Shown here: piece after piece, positions 1 through 11,690 of the stretch
Position numbering within the stretch: position 1 is the stretch's first letter
How the letters are laid out: each line of letters starts with the position of its first letter
NCBI GenBank assembly: GCA_964019055.1
Contig: OZ025206.1
Coordinates: 21,603,078-21,667,077, forward strand
DNA length: 64,000 nucleotides
DNA from: Anthopleura xanthogrammica
Lineage: Eukaryota > Cnidaria > Anthozoa > Actiniaria > Actiniidae
Direction of reading: 5' to 3'
Position numbers and translations under genes: made by a program
Notes under the pieces: model-generated
Databases searched by the model: none
Seen by the model: the letters and a program-made list of their open reading frames with translations, nothing else
What the model was told of the DNA's origin: nothing

Positions 1-414
1 AATTGTCGTTCGCAGGCCGTCAACAAATCTATATCCATATTTGGGAAGATTATCTTATTTGGAAGTGACTGGAGATCCCCTTTTGGTGAATTTTCCGCTA
101 ACTTTTACTGTAAATTCTCGAAAATCTTTGCGGTTGGGAACCCTGTGTTGTATAAGCCAGGAAAAATATTAAAAAACTCGTGTCTGTCACTCCCGATGAT
201 TATCGAAGTATGCAGTATATTTGTTCAGCGGGGTTCATTATCTTCGGCTTTGTTTTTTTCTTCTGCAAATCAAACGATCGCGAGGTAAGTCTTCTTTTTC
301 GCACTAAGCTGATGTCAATCTCAAACGTATTTATTACTGGAAGCATTCATCGAGGTCATGAACGATTTAGTGACATTTCAAGGGGAAAAAAATGTTCTTT
401 TGTGAGTTTTTCAG

Positions 415-584
415 TGCTAAAATGTGCTCAGAGTTTGCCAATCAAACGCCGCTGGACCGCCGTAACTGTAGATCAGATCCTTGCCAAAGGAGACATCATG
501 TACTTGAGTGCCCTTGAAAGACACCCCATCCCAGATACACAGACGTTGTCGCTGACCTTTTTGCCTGAGAAAGGCAATATTATT
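415..584 (+). CDS. Possible internal exon of an unidentified gene
   Basis: This stretch is open and bounded by a plausible acceptor (TTTTTCAG) and donor (GTAAGA). It encodes about 56 residues with the segment RRWTAVTVDQILAKGDIMYL near its middle. The W-x(5)-D-x-IL-x-x-GD-x-x-Y pattern loosely recalls the peptidase C76/OTU-like module found in some cnidarian mobile-element polyproteins, but this is a weak resemblance made by eye. Another GTAAGT donor lies at about 285, so a second exon may precede it. No start or stop can be assigned, so it may also be chance. The function is unknown. Confidence 0.25.
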
Positions 585-1259
585 GTAAGAGTTTTTTGGC
601 GCTGTTTTGGGATTTTGGTCATCAGAGTTTTACAAAATTGCCTTCATATTCTATGTCCAGCATCAACAAAAAGTTGAAAAATAATCTACAGAGGTTTTTT
701 AGGTTTGTTTCACTCATCAGAATAATGTTTGGGTAGTTAGGATTCAATAGGTTTTATTCATAGCTTGAACATAAATAAAAAGGCTTGAATGCTTGCAATT
801 TAGGATTTTGAAGACATTGGTAGGCATTTGGCCATTTAGCCATAGTCTTTAATATAATAACATAGAGACTGAATTATTTAATAATACTAGGTTGTTTACA
901 TCCTCGGTAATCTAGGGATAGAATTATGTTGCTCATTTGTCGCTTCCAGAAGCGAGAAACGAGGGGGAGAATTTTACCCCTTGGTTCCCAAGGATGGGTT
1001 GTTTATTGTAAATTTGTATGCTTGTCACAAGTTAAGCTTAAGTTAAACTTATTTTCCATTTAATATTGTGAAATGAAACCAATGGAATGTCAGTAAAAAT
1101 GTTGTTTAGTTGGAACTGCATGTTTTTGGTGTTGATACTCAAAGATCCTTGCATTGATATTTTCTACCAATTTTTAATGGTACATACTACCAATTAAATT
1201 TTGACCATGATGAAATTGGTTGAATTGACAAGAAGTAACCCAAAAAAAGCTGGTTATCT

Positions 1260-1465
1260 CAGGTGCATTGCCTTTACAGTAAACAATTGGTTATATTAAC
1301 CAATACGTTTGGTTATTATAACCAATAAAATGAGGTTGTTATAATTGTTCATAATAACCAATATTTTTTTGGTTATATTAACCAATTTTTTTATAACCAA
1401 TAAATACGGTTATTTCAACCATAAAAAAAACTGGTTCTCTCAGGTGCATGAATTTTACCAATGTT
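1260..1465. repeat. Cluster of TTGGTTAT/ATAACCAA inverted motifs
   Basis: Short inverted motifs of the form TTGGTTAT and ATAACCAA recur many times in about 200 bases. They are flanked by two copies of a similar phrase (CTGGTTATCTCAGGTGCAT and CTGGTTCTCTCAGGTGCAT). The block could fold into several small hairpins. It lies upstream of the first GPCR copy and is absent upstream of the other two. The rest of 685-1530 holds nothing else I can identify. Confidence 0.6.
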
Positions 1466-1532
1466 TTTGGGTTGTTTTAACCAGGCAGTTTTTATATTGC
1501 ATTGAAAGCTGAATTTAAGGCAACGACATATA

Positions 1533-4330
1533 TTCACAGCCAGTTGCTTTGATCGCGCTTCAGTGCACGATAGTAAAGCGATGATCCCAGCTACACAAGA
1601 TATCGTTTATTCTGTCCTGTTTTCTGTTGTTCTTGTCTTCAATATAGCAGGAAACTCCCTCGTTATTTACATCATCACCAATGAACGAGGAATGAAAACA
1701 TCCACAAACTATCTGCTGTTAAACTTGGCTGTAGCAGACGTTTTATTTGGAGTTTTTCTTGCTCCTAAAGTCATATTCCTGCCTTTCTTTCGTGATTCCG
1801 TGCCAGATGGAGTTCTTGGTTATGTAAACTACTGTTGTCTAGTATCATCGCTTGGATGGCATCCAAAGCTTCGATTTTCACTATGATTTGTTTGTCAGTT
1901 GAACGATATTTTGCTGTTTGCCGTCCTCACTCCTTCAGTCAGCGTTTCTCTCCGAAGATCGTCAAAGTGCTCGTTGTGGTGTCTTGGATATATGCTGTTG
2001 TTCTTATGTCACCCGTAATTGTTAATACTCACATGGACAACAATTTAGACTGCTTCGTTAACCATACAACTAGAAAAGTTCATTCGGTGTACGTTTTATT
2101 GGAAATATCCTGTTCCTTGTCTCTGATAATATTTTTTACTGTAAAATTATGCATTTCCATCTGGTGCAAGCAGACAGTGGAACCTACAGGAGAACGAGAG
2201 ATCACCGAGAGGAAAAGGAAAAAGAAAGTCACTTTGTGTGTTCTTGCTGTAGTTGTCACATTTGTACTGTGTTGGATCCCCATAACCGTAAACTACTTAC
2301 TACTTGGATTCTTATCATTCTCTGACATAACTGCATCAACATTAGTTGCCTCTATTAACGCCGCTCTGGACCCTTATCTGTTTAGTTTTCAAAGTTCAAA
2401 GTTTAAGGTTTTGATGAAGAAGGTTCTTTGCTGTAGAAAAGAATCATCATAATTACTTTGAATAGAAAGATGAAAAAAAAAAAAAAAAATCAGTAACAGT
2501 AAAAATCAAAGCTCATAAAAATTCAAACTGAATTGAAGGTCAGCCAAGACAAGGCACGTTTTCCAAAGCAATGCAAGTCAATGCCAATTAAGTAAAGAAA
2601 AGGCAAACTAAACTAAACTTGAATAGTATCATCGCTTGGATGGCGTCCATAGTTGATTCTTTGGTAATTCTTCTGATATTATATTCTTTTTTTCCTTCCC
2701 TTTTTTCACTTCTGTTGTTCTTCTTCTTTTCTCTCTATTTTGCTACTTTCCCCTTCCTCCTCGACACCTGCACAGGTCACGACGTCATTCTCTCTATCTG
2801 CGCTTTGCGACTCAGCAGAATTTATTAAGATAATACTAAAAGTAATAATATTAGACATACACGAGATATTAAAAGCTAACAACCTAAATAACGGTTCAAA
2901 TTACTGGAGAACAGGAAATACAGGCCCGTACCCTGGACTTTTTTCTGTGTGTCTGGGGGGAGGGGGGTGCCAGCCTAGTCAAAACGAACCAACTTAAAGT
3001 TTTAATAGAGTTCATGACATATATCCGTGAAAAAATTGCTTACCCTTAGAGCGTAGTAGTTTAGTTTTTGGAAGCGTGGTATTCCATTAAAGACAAATTA
3101 AGATTGCGCTAATACGACCCAGCACGAAAGCTCAACAGTAAATGTAAAACTATTCTGCTCCAGTGTTGATATCAACTATTGTGTAAACCATTGGTTTTGT
3201 GTCTCCACTCAGTTTCTTTGGTATGTATTGACTTTTCATTGACTATTAAATTTTCCTAAACTTCAAGAAAAGGCTAATTTTGCTTCTTTCCTCTTCCTCC
3301 TCCTACACCTTGACAGGACATGACGTCATTCTCTCCATCTGAGCTTTGCAACTCAGGAAAATTTATTAAGATAATACTAAAAGTAATAATATTAGACTTA
3401 TACGATATATTAGGATATTACAGTTAGCTCACTACCGTATTTTCGGTTTTAAATGATGAATAATGCGTAATTGTAAATTTCAAACCGGCTGCAAATAAAG
3501 AATTGATTAATTGATTGATTGATTTACGAGATATCAAAAGCAAGCAACCAAAATAGCGTCCATATTACTGGAAAGCGGCAAGATTTGTTTTGACATCAGG
3601 AAACAATTCCATTGTTAATCAAAGATGTTGCTTTATACAAGAACTAGACTTAATTCCATTGTAATCTGAGTTAAAGTGCCCCTCGTAGATAGCACCAAAC
3701 GTATTTCAAATATATCTCCTTATGGTCTCAAAAACCGCATATTTTTGTAGGATTTTCCTGCATGCTTTCGGTATAATTCTGATTCTTAAGCGCGTTTTGC
3801 CCCAATAAATCTCAAGGCCACGCCACTGAAAGACTGGGCCTTTGACGTCATTCATACAATCTTTGATTAATAAACCTTGGAATAGATTCATTAATTAATA
3901 ACGTAGTATATAGAGGAGAAATGAATCACCCAGTTGTCAGATTAGAGGAAACTCAAATATCATCTTTCCTACGTTCATTGCTTCATTTACAAATATTGTT
4001 GTAATTTTCCTCTCAGTCAGCTTATGCTCTGGCAAGTACGTATAATATTGCTTAGTCTGCTCTCTTTTCAGTCTATTTTCGTTTTTTATTTAATGTGTTT
4101 TAAACTTAAATAAAGTCTGTGTTTGTCTCAGTTCTGACACTCTGTTACTTAGGAGGTCCAAGTTGTATCATTTTAAAATTTAAAAAAATGGATGCTTAAC
4201 AGCGAAAGGGACGCTCGTTAGTGCACCGTCAGCCTTTCGTCGCTGTGGTTGTGGATTCTATCCGTTGACCAGCTATCCACAAACATGCACTTGGAAGGTT
4301 CCTAACGGTTCTTCGGTTTTCCTCCCCCAC
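1533..4330. repeat. Segmental duplication, left copy (GPCR 1 and 3' flank)
   Basis: The GPCR, its A-rich 3' flank, a T/C-rich tract and the flanking text reappear at about 5607-7545 with scattered differences. The left copy carries extra DNA, including a second partial repeat of the ACATGACGTCATTCTCTCC segment at about 3300 and a repeat end (AATTGATTAATTGATTGATTG) near 3500. Shared landmarks run to the CGCTGTGGTTGTGGATT segment at about 4243 and 7430. No gene is seen in 2900-4330. Confidence 0.75.
1581..2452 (+). pseudogene. Class A (rhodopsin-like) GPCR pseudogene, copy 1
   Basis: This copy matches the intact receptor at 5657-6535 almost base for base. It lacks seven bases just after 1820, between the second and third membrane helices, where the intact copy reads GGTGACTGGCTATG and this one GGTTATG. 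The first reading frame (from ATG 1581) therefore ends at 1886 after helix 2. The rest, from the SSIIAWMASKAS region through ERY, CWIP and DPYLF, continues in another frame (1835-2452) to the normal stop. The remainder is well preserved, so the break is recent or is an assembly error. If the deletion is real, no complete seven-helix protein can be made. An A-rich tract follows the stop. Confidence 0.87.
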
Positions 4331-4362
4331 GAAAATCTTAAAGAAAAGCGTTTTTTAATTGA

Positions 4363-4760
4363 ACAGTTTTAATAAAGAGAAAATCAAATATTAGTGAAGG
4401 CAGCATTGATCTCTGTATTACTGAACCATTGAAATAATCAAAAATTTAATCAAAAATTAATAATGAAGTATGATAGTATTTTGCAAAATGAAATGAAGAA
4501 TAAAAACAAAACAAAACAAAATTGAAGGTTGAGTAGGTAAGCTGTGTAATATTGCCATGAAAACCGTATATAAAGGCAACACATCCTCATTACTTAGAAG
4601 GCAGTTCCTACTGAAGCGTGTTTTAATTGATAATGCTGCTTTGAAGAAATGGACATTGACCAGTTTTAATAACGAGAAAAACCAATATAATTGAAGGCAG
4701 CTTTGATCTCTGTAATACTGAGCCATTGAAAAAGGATTTAATTAAAACTTAATAATGAAG
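4363..4760. repeat. Diverged tandem repeat copies in the GPCR cluster
   Basis: Two related copies of a segment (AGTTTTAATAAAGAGAAAA, then GAAGGCAGCATTGATCTCTG) lie at about 4363-4660 and 4660-4780. A third copy lies at about 9745-9990 directly upstream of GPCR 3. The third copy keeps the phrase AAGGCAACACATCCTCA, so this segment probably belongs to the ancestral 5' flank of each receptor unit. No coding capacity is evident. Confidence 0.6.
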
Positions 4761-4799
4761 TATAACAGTGTTTGGCAAAATGAAATGGGGCCGAGTCTT

Positions 4800-5600
4800 A
4801 TAGGAAATGTATGGGGAATATAGAGCTTCCTCTATTTACGGCGAATAGGGTTTTATTTCCTCTGAGCTCCACATCGCGACAAACAACCCACCCTACAAGC
4901 TACTAAATAAGCGTAAAATGATCATTGAATCATGCGACATATTGGTTCCCGGACTACTTGCCTTCGAAAGGCTTCGAAAGCTCTAGATTCCATACATCGT
5001 CTATAAATCTGGCCACACTTGACCCCAAAATCGTCTTATTTGAGCTCGAAAAAATTTAAAAGTAAAAGAGCTCCACCTCGATATCACCAAACGAGTGTTT
5101 AATAAATCCAAAACCGCTCAAAATAGACTGCATGCCTTCAGAATGTAGGTTCCCAAGAAGCTTGAAGTTAGGTTAAATTTTAAGCGATTCGACGCGTTGT
5201 TAGCTCGTAGTTTTCAGTTAAAAATGACAAGAAACCACAGAGAACTGCTCCAAACAGCTTCAAAACCCCCTTAATATCGCCATTTTGTTTTTACAAGCTC
5301 CTATTGACTGCTGAGATAAAATAAGGAAGCTTAAAGTAACGATTTACGTTTGAAACTTGTTTCTTGTCCTTCATGGGCTTCCTATGGTGAGGCTTATCAA
5401 CAGAAAAATAATAGTTGTTCTTTTGATTGTCAAGTAACTATTTTTTTGGCAAGAATTGTTTTACTAACCTCATAGTTGAATATAAATATGTGCTTGGAAA
5501 CCATGTAGTTATATTTTTCCTCTAGAAAACCACTTCATTTTCATTCATGCGTAACACCGCTGACAATGTCCAATATTTCTGGCAATGGCAACACATCTTT
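4800..5600. other. Intergenic DNA with no recognised feature
   Basis: This is AT-rich sequence between the left duplication and GPCR 2. It contains no open frame with a recognisable motif, no tandem repeat and no clear terminal inverted repeat. Its distal end should contain the promoter of GPCR 2, but I could not pick out a TATA box with confidence. Confidence 0.5.
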
Positions 5601-5606
5601 GACATA

Positions 5607-7545
5607 GATTCACAGCCAGTTGCTTTGATCGCACTTCAGTGCACGATCGTAAAGCGATGATCCAAGCTACACAAGATATCGTTTATTCTTTCATGTTTTC
5701 TGTTGTTCTTGTCTTCAATATAGCAGGAAACTCCCTCGTTATTTACATCATCACCAATGAACGAGGAATGAAAACATCCACAAACTATCTGCTGTTAAAC
5801 TTGGCTGTAGCAGACGTTTTATTTGGAGTTTTTCTTGCTCCTAAAGTCATATTCCTGCCTTTCTTTCGTGATTCCGTGCCAGATGGAGTTCTTGGTGACT
5901 GGCTATGTAAACTACTGTTGTCTAGTATCATCGCTTGGATGGCATCCAAAGCTTCGATTTTCACTATGATTTGTTTGTCAGTTGAACGATATTTTGCTGT
6001 TTGCCGTCCTCACTCCTTCAGTCAGCGTTTCTCGCCGAAGATCGTCAAAGTGCTCGTTGTGGTGTCTTGGATATATGCTGTTGTTCTTATGTCACCCGTA
6101 TTTGTTAATACTCACATGGACAACAATTTAGACTGCTTCGTTAACCATACAACTAGAAAAGTTCATTCGGAGTACGTTTTGTTGGAAATATCATGTTCTT
6201 TATCTCTGATGATATTTTTGACTGTAAAATTATGCATTTCCATCTGGTGCAAGCAGACAGTCGAACCTACAGGAGAACGAGAGATCACCGAGAGGAAAAG
6301 GAAAAAGAAAGTCACTCTGTGTGTTCTTGCTGTAGTTGTCACATTTGTAGTGTGCTGGATCCCCATAACCATAAACTACTTACTACTTGGAATCTTATCA
6401 TTCTCTGACATAACTGCATCAACATTAGTTGCCTCTATTAACGCCGCTCTGGACCCTTATCTGTTTAGTTTTCAAAGTTCAAAGTTTAAGGCTTTGGTGA
6501 AGAAGGTTCTTTGCTGTAGAAAAGAATCATCATAATTACTTTGAATAAAAAGATGAAAAAAAAAAAAATCAGTAACAGTAAAAATCAAAGCTCATAAAAA
6601 TTCAAACTGAATTGAAGGTCAGCCAAGACAAGGCACGTATTCCAAAGCAACGCAAGTCAATGACAATTAAGAAAAGAAAAGGCAAACTAAACTAAACTTG
6701 AATAGTATCATCGCTTGGATTGCGTCCATAGTTGTTTCTTTAGTAATTCTTCTGATATTATATTCTTTTTTTCCTTCCCTTTTTTCACTTCTGTTGTTCT
6801 TCTTCTTTTCTCTCTATTTTGCTACTTTCCCCTTCCTCCTCTACACCTGCACAGGTCATGACGTCATTCTCTTTATCTGCGCTTTGCGATTCAGCAGAAT
6901 TTATCAAGATAATACTAAAAGTAATAATATTAGACATACACGAGATATTAAAAGCTAACAACCTAAATAACGTTCAAATTACTCGAAACCAGCAGAAGTC
7001 TTTTGACATCAGGACGCGACAGCCAGTGTAATAACCATGTACAGGCCATGTACAGTCTTTGTGTAATAAACCTTTGAATAGATTCAATAATCAATAACGT
7101 AGTATATAGAGGAGAAATGAATCACCCATTTGTCAGATTACAGGACTCAAATATTATCTTTTCTACGTTCATTGCTTTATTACAAATTTGATGTATTTCC
7201 CCCTCTGATTATGTTATGGCAAGTGCATAAAGATGCCGTTTACTTTGTTCTGTTTTCAGTCTCTTTTCAAAAAAAAAAAAAGTTTTTTGAAATTCAAATA
7301 AAGTTTGTGTTTATCTCTGTTTTGGCATTCCCCTACTTTGGAGGCCCAAATTGCAATATCTTAAAACAATTAAAAATGTATGGTTATCAGCGAAAGGGTC
7401 GAGCATTATAATAAGCGCACCACCTCTCGCCGCTGTGGTTGTGGATTATATCCTTAAAACAGCCATCCACACACCTGCGCTTGGAAGATTCCTATCCGCG
7501 ATTCTCCGGTTTTCCTCCCTCCACGAAGCCCCTTTAAATTAAGAT
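5607..7545. repeat. Segmental duplication, right copy (GPCR 2 and 3' flank)
   Basis: This is the partner of the left copy at 1533-4330. It keeps the receptor, the A-rich flank, the T/C-rich tract, the GACGTCATTCTCT segment and the CGCTGTGGTTGTGGATTA segment, but it is more compact. The pentanucleotide array begins about 125 bases beyond its end. Apart from the receptor, 6540-7660 contains no gene I can support. Confidence 0.75.
5657..6535 (+). CDS. Class A (rhodopsin-like) GPCR, intact copy 2
   Basis: This single-exon gene encodes 292 residues with seven predicted membrane helices and belongs to the rhodopsin family. Helix 1 carries GN at residues 24-25 and helix 2 carries LAVAD ending at 53. 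Cys84 at the top of helix 3 can pair with Cys160 in extracellular loop 2. The G-protein switch is ERY at 110-112, helix 6 has CWIP at 233-236, and helix 7 ends with DPYLF at 266-270 in place of NPxxY. A short tail with paired cysteines (286-287) could be palmitoylated. A likely glycosylation site is NHT at 163. I chose ATG 5657 because upstream in-frame codons offer no ATG. The overall look is peptide/amine-receptor-like, as in the expanded cnidarian orphan sets. The ligand is unknown. Confidence 0.92.
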   Translation: MIQATQDIVYSFMFSVVLVFNIAGNSLVIYIITNERGMKTSTNYLLLNLAVADVLFGVFLAPKVIFLPFFRDSVPDGVLGDWLCKLLLSSIIAWMASKASIFTMICLSVERYFAVCRPHSFSQRFSPKIVKVLVVVSWIYAVVLMSPVFVNTHMDNNLDCFVNHTTRKVHSEYVLLEISCSLSLMIFLTVKLCISIWCKQTVEPTGEREITERKRKKKVTLCVLAVVVTFVVCWIPITINYLLLGILSFSDITASTLVASINAALDPYLFSFQSSKFKALVKKVLCCRKESS

Positions 7546-7668
7546 ACTTTCAAACTTATAACCATATTTTTGCTAAATAAACCTTCAAAATATTTCTACT
7601 GAAAAAAATACAGCAAAATATATAAATCTGTAAATGTATATATCAATAGAAATGTGAAATAAAAAGTG

Positions 7669-9700
7669 TTGTATTGTATTGTATTGTATTGTATTGTATT
7701 GTATTGTATTGTATTGTATTGTATTGTATTGTATTGTATTGTATTGTATTGTATTGTATTGTATTGTATTGTATTGTATTGTATTGTATTGTATTGTATT
7801 GTATTGTATTGTATTGTATTGTATTGTATTGTATTGTATTGTATTGTATTGTATTGTATTGTATTGTATTGTATTGTATTGTATTGTATTGTATTGTATT
7901 GTATTGTATTGTATTGTATTGTATTGTATTGTATTGTATTGTATTGTATTGTATTGTATTGTATTGTATTGTATTGTATTGTATTGTATTGTATTGTATT
8001 GTATTGTATTGTATTGTATTGTATTGTATTGTATTGTATTGTATTGTATTGTATTGTATTGTATTGTATTGTATTGTATTGTATTGTATTGTATTGTATT
8101 GTATTGTATTGTATTGTATTGTATTGTATTGTATTGTATTGTATTGTATTGTATTGTATTGTATTGTATTGTATTGTATTGTATTGTATTGTATTGTATT
8201 GTATTGTATTGTATTGTATTGTATTGTATTGTATTGTATTGTATTGTATTGTATTGTATTGTATTGTATTGTATTGTATTGTATTGTATTGTATTGTATT
8301 GTATTGTATTGTATTGTATTGTATTGTATTGTATTGTATTGTATTGTATTGTATTGTATTGTATTGTATTGTATTGTATTGTATTGTATTGTATTGTATT
8401 GTATTGTATTGTATTGTATTGTATTGTATTGTATTGTATTGTATTGTATTGTATTGTATTGTATTGTATTGTATTGTATTGTATTGTATTGTATTGTATT
8501 GTATTGTATTGTATTGTATTGTATTGTATTGTATTGTATTGTATTGTATTGTATTGTATTGTATTGTATTGTATTGTATTGTATTGTATTGTATTGTATT
8601 GTATTGTATTGTATTGTATTGTATTGTATTGTATTGTATTGTATTGTATTGTATTGTATTGTATTGTATTGTATTGTATTGTATTGTATTGTATTGTATT
8701 GTATTGTATTGTATTGTATTGTATTGTATTGTATTGTATTGTATTGTATTGTATTGTATTGTATTGTATTGTATTGTATTGTATTGTATTGTATTGTATT
8801 GTATTGTATTGTATTGTATTGTATTGTATTGTATTGTATTGTATTGTATTGTATTGTATTGTATTGTATTGTATTGTATTGTATTGTATTGTATTGTATT
8901 GTATTGTATTGTATTGTATTGTATTGTATTGTATTGTATTGTATTGTATTGTATTGTATTGTATTGTATTGTATTGTATTGTATTGTATTGTATTGTATT
9001 GTATTGTATTGTATTGTATTGTATTGTATTGTATTGTATTGTATTGTATTGTATTGTATTGTATTGTATTGTATTGTATTGTATTGTATTGTATTGTATT
9101 GTATTGTATTGTATTGTATTGTATTGTATTGTATTGTATTGTATTGTATTGTATTGTATTGTATTGTATTGTATTGTATTGTATTGTATTGTATTGTATT
9201 GTATTGTATTGTATTGTATTGTATTGTATTGTATTGTATTGTATTGTATTGTATTGTATTGTATTGTATTGTATTGTATTGTATTGTATTGTATTGTATT
9301 GTATTGTATTGTATTGTATTGTATTGTATTGTATTGTATTGTATTGTATTGTATTGTATTGTATTGTATTGTATTGTATTGTATTGTATTGTATTGTATT
9401 GTATTGTATTGTATTGTATTGTATTGTATTGTATTGTATTGTATTGTATTGTATTGTATTGTATTGTATTGTATTGTATTGTATTGTATTGTATTGTATT
9501 GTATTGTATTGTATTGTATTGTATTGTATTGTATTGTATTGTATTGTATTGTATTGTATTGTATTGTATTGTATTGTATTGTATTGTATTGTATTGTATT
9601 GTATTGTATTGTATTGTATTGTATTGTATTGTATTGTATTGTATTGTATTGTATTGTATTGTATTGTATTGTATTGTATTGTATTGTTTTGTTGTATTGT
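7669..9700. repeat. Pentanucleotide microsatellite (TTGTA)n, about 2 kb
   Basis: About 400 head-to-tail copies of TTGTA run without visible interruption until the last few units, where TTGTTTTGTTG appears. Long open frames exist on both strands here only because a 5-base unit without stops repeats every 15 bases. They encode repeats of IQYNT or IVLYC and are not genes. The array separates GPCR 2 from GPCR 3. Confidence 0.99.
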
Positions 9701-10044
9701 GATCAGGGGACTGGGCAATCACTTCCTGCTGCTGTGAAAAAAATGGACATTGACCACTTTTAATAAAAAAAAAACCAATATCAGTGAAGGCAGCTTTGAT
9801 CTCTGTAATACTGAGCCATTGAAAAAGGATTTAATCAAAACTTGATAATTAAGTATAATAGTGTTTTGCAAAATGAAATGAAGAATAAAAACAAAACAAA
9901 ACAAAATTGAAGGTTGAGTAGGTAAGCTGTGTAATATTGCAATTAAAACCGTATATAAAGGCAACACATCCTCACTACTTAGAAGGCAGTTCATATCTCG
10001 AAAAATATTGAAACCCTACTTCACTTTAGTGCACGATCCCAGTC

Positions 10045-10941
10045 ATGACCCTAGCTACACAAGAAGTTATTTTTGCGATGCTGTTTACTGTTGTTCTTGT
10101 CTTCAATATAGCAGGAAACTCTCTCGTTATTTACATCATCACCAATGAACGAGGAATGAAAACATCCACAAACTATCTGCTGTTGAACTTGGCTGTAGGA
10201 GACCTTTTATTTGGTGTTTTTCTTGCCCCTCGTTATATATTCATGCCTCTCTTTGGTACACCGCTCTTGCCTGATGGAGTTGTTGGTGACTGGCTGTGTA
10301 AACTACTGATATCTAGTAACCTCGCTTGGATAGCGTCCAGAGCTTCGACTTTCACTATGATTTGTTTATCAGTTGAACGATACTTTGCTGTTTGCCGTCC
10401 TCACACCTTCAGTCAGCGTTTCTCGCCGAAGATCGTCAAAGTGCTCGTCGTGGTGTCTTGGATATATGGTGTTGTTATAATATTACCTTCATTTGATTAT
10501 ACTTACTTGAACAGAGAATATATCTGCGCCTTCAGCCAAAATGAAATGTTTAAGATTATATCAGTAATGATTTTGGTAGAAATAACATGTTCCTTGTTAC
10601 TGATGATATTCTTCGTCGTGAAAATAAGCATTTCCCTCTGGTGCGAGCAGACAGTCGAACCTACAGGCGAACGAGAGATCACCGAGAGAAAGAAGAAAAA
10701 GAAAGTCACTATGTGTGTTCTTGCTGTAGTTGTTACATTTGCAGTGTGCTGGATTCCCACATCCGTATATTATATCATACTCGGATTGTCAAACAAGTCT
10801 ATCCAATCTGTTGAAATTGCAACAACATTGGTTGCTTCTAGTAACGCTGCTCTGGATCCGTATCTGTTTAGCTTTCAAAGTTCGAGATTCAAAGTTTTAG
10901 TAAAAAAGGTACTTTGCTGTAGAAAAGAGTCGTCGCAATGA
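10045..10941 (+). CDS. Class A (rhodopsin-like) GPCR, intact copy 3
   Basis: This single-exon gene encodes 298 residues and is clearly paralogous to the receptor at 5657-6535, but it is the most diverged of the three. It keeps GN in helix 1, a Cys before helix 3, ERYFAV after helix 3, CWIP in helix 6, DPYLF in helix 7 and the CCRK tail motif. Helix 2 reads LAVGD instead of LAVAD. Extracellular loop 2 and the ends of helices 4 and 5 differ strongly and lack the NHT glycosylation site, so ligand preference may differ. Intracellular loop 3 (EPTGEREITERKKKKK) is almost unchanged, which suggests the same G-protein partner. ATG 10045 is the first in-frame ATG. Confidence 0.93.
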   Translation: MTLATQEVIFAMLFTVVLVFNIAGNSLVIYIITNERGMKTSTNYLLLNLAVGDLLFGVFLAPRYIFMPLFGTPLLPDGVVGDWLCKLLISSNLAWIASRASTFTMICLSVERYFAVCRPHTFSQRFSPKIVKVLVVVSWIYGVVIILPSFDYTYLNREYICAFSQNEMFKIISVMILVEITCSLLLMIFFVVKISISLWCEQTVEPTGEREITERKKKKKVTMCVLAVVVTFAVCWIPTSVYYIILGLSNKSIQSVEIATTLVASSNAALDPYLFSFQSSRFKVLVKKVLCCRKESSQ

Positions 10942-11070
10942 AACTGGGCAAAGCGAATGTTAAACACGAGATGAAGCCAAAACAAAGGAAAAAGTAGGAG
11001 AATATATTTTTCCAGTGGTGTGGTATAGTGTGTTTTAACTGAAGACAAGGCAAAACAATTTGAGCTTATA

Positions 11071-11206
11071 CAGTGGAACCCGGTTAATACGGTCACCAAA
11101 GGGACAGGCCAAAATGGCCGTACTGAGTAGCCGGGTGTCCGTATTAAGCGGGCACATACAGAACTGTCCGTAATGTACCGGGTAGCCGTAGAGCCTAGTT
11201 CCACTG
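11071..11206. mobile_element. Short pogo/Tc1-like MITE
   Basis: The element begins CAGTGGAACCCGG and ends TAGTTCCACTG, with TA on both sides, and it has no coding content. Terminal CAGTG plus a TA target is typical of the pogo/Tigger branch of Tc1/mariner. It lies just downstream of GPCR 3. Confidence 0.7.
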
Positions 11207-11690
11207 TATTCATCAATGGTTTGAAAGAGACTTAGTTACGATTGAACTAATACTTTGTAAGAAGTGCCGGATTAACGTTAATTCTGATCCATGCAATGGT
11301 CCTTAGCTTAGGTTTTTCCACTGGATCCAGTTGGCATGATCCAGGCAGCAGTGTTAGTGATTTTTATTATGGTTAAAGAAAACCAGTTACCTTAAGATTT
11401 GCTGAATAAAATCCTTTGTTTTATACATGCACTAATATGTTTTACAATCCATAATTATTTTTCTTCAAATTGAAAAGTTTTCTAATGCTTTTGAAGGCTT
11501 AACATGCGTCTTGTTGTTATATTTTCAGTGTTTTTTCAGTGTTTATTTTTTGTTAACACATTATTCTTTCAATTCTATAGTAAAAACTAGCTTAATTGTT
11601 CATATTTGGATATGTTGTCATCATTATCAGCTTTTGGACCGTTTGATACAGCTTTGTTTCAAAGGAAGTTTTAGGTTTTAGTCCAATATT

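Noticed and set aside
7596..9763. Several open frames of about 690-708 codons on both strands
   Set aside because: They are translations of the TTGTA array (IQYNT or IVLYC repeats). A stop-free 5-base unit is open in every frame that lacks TAA, TAG or TGA. There is no gene signal.
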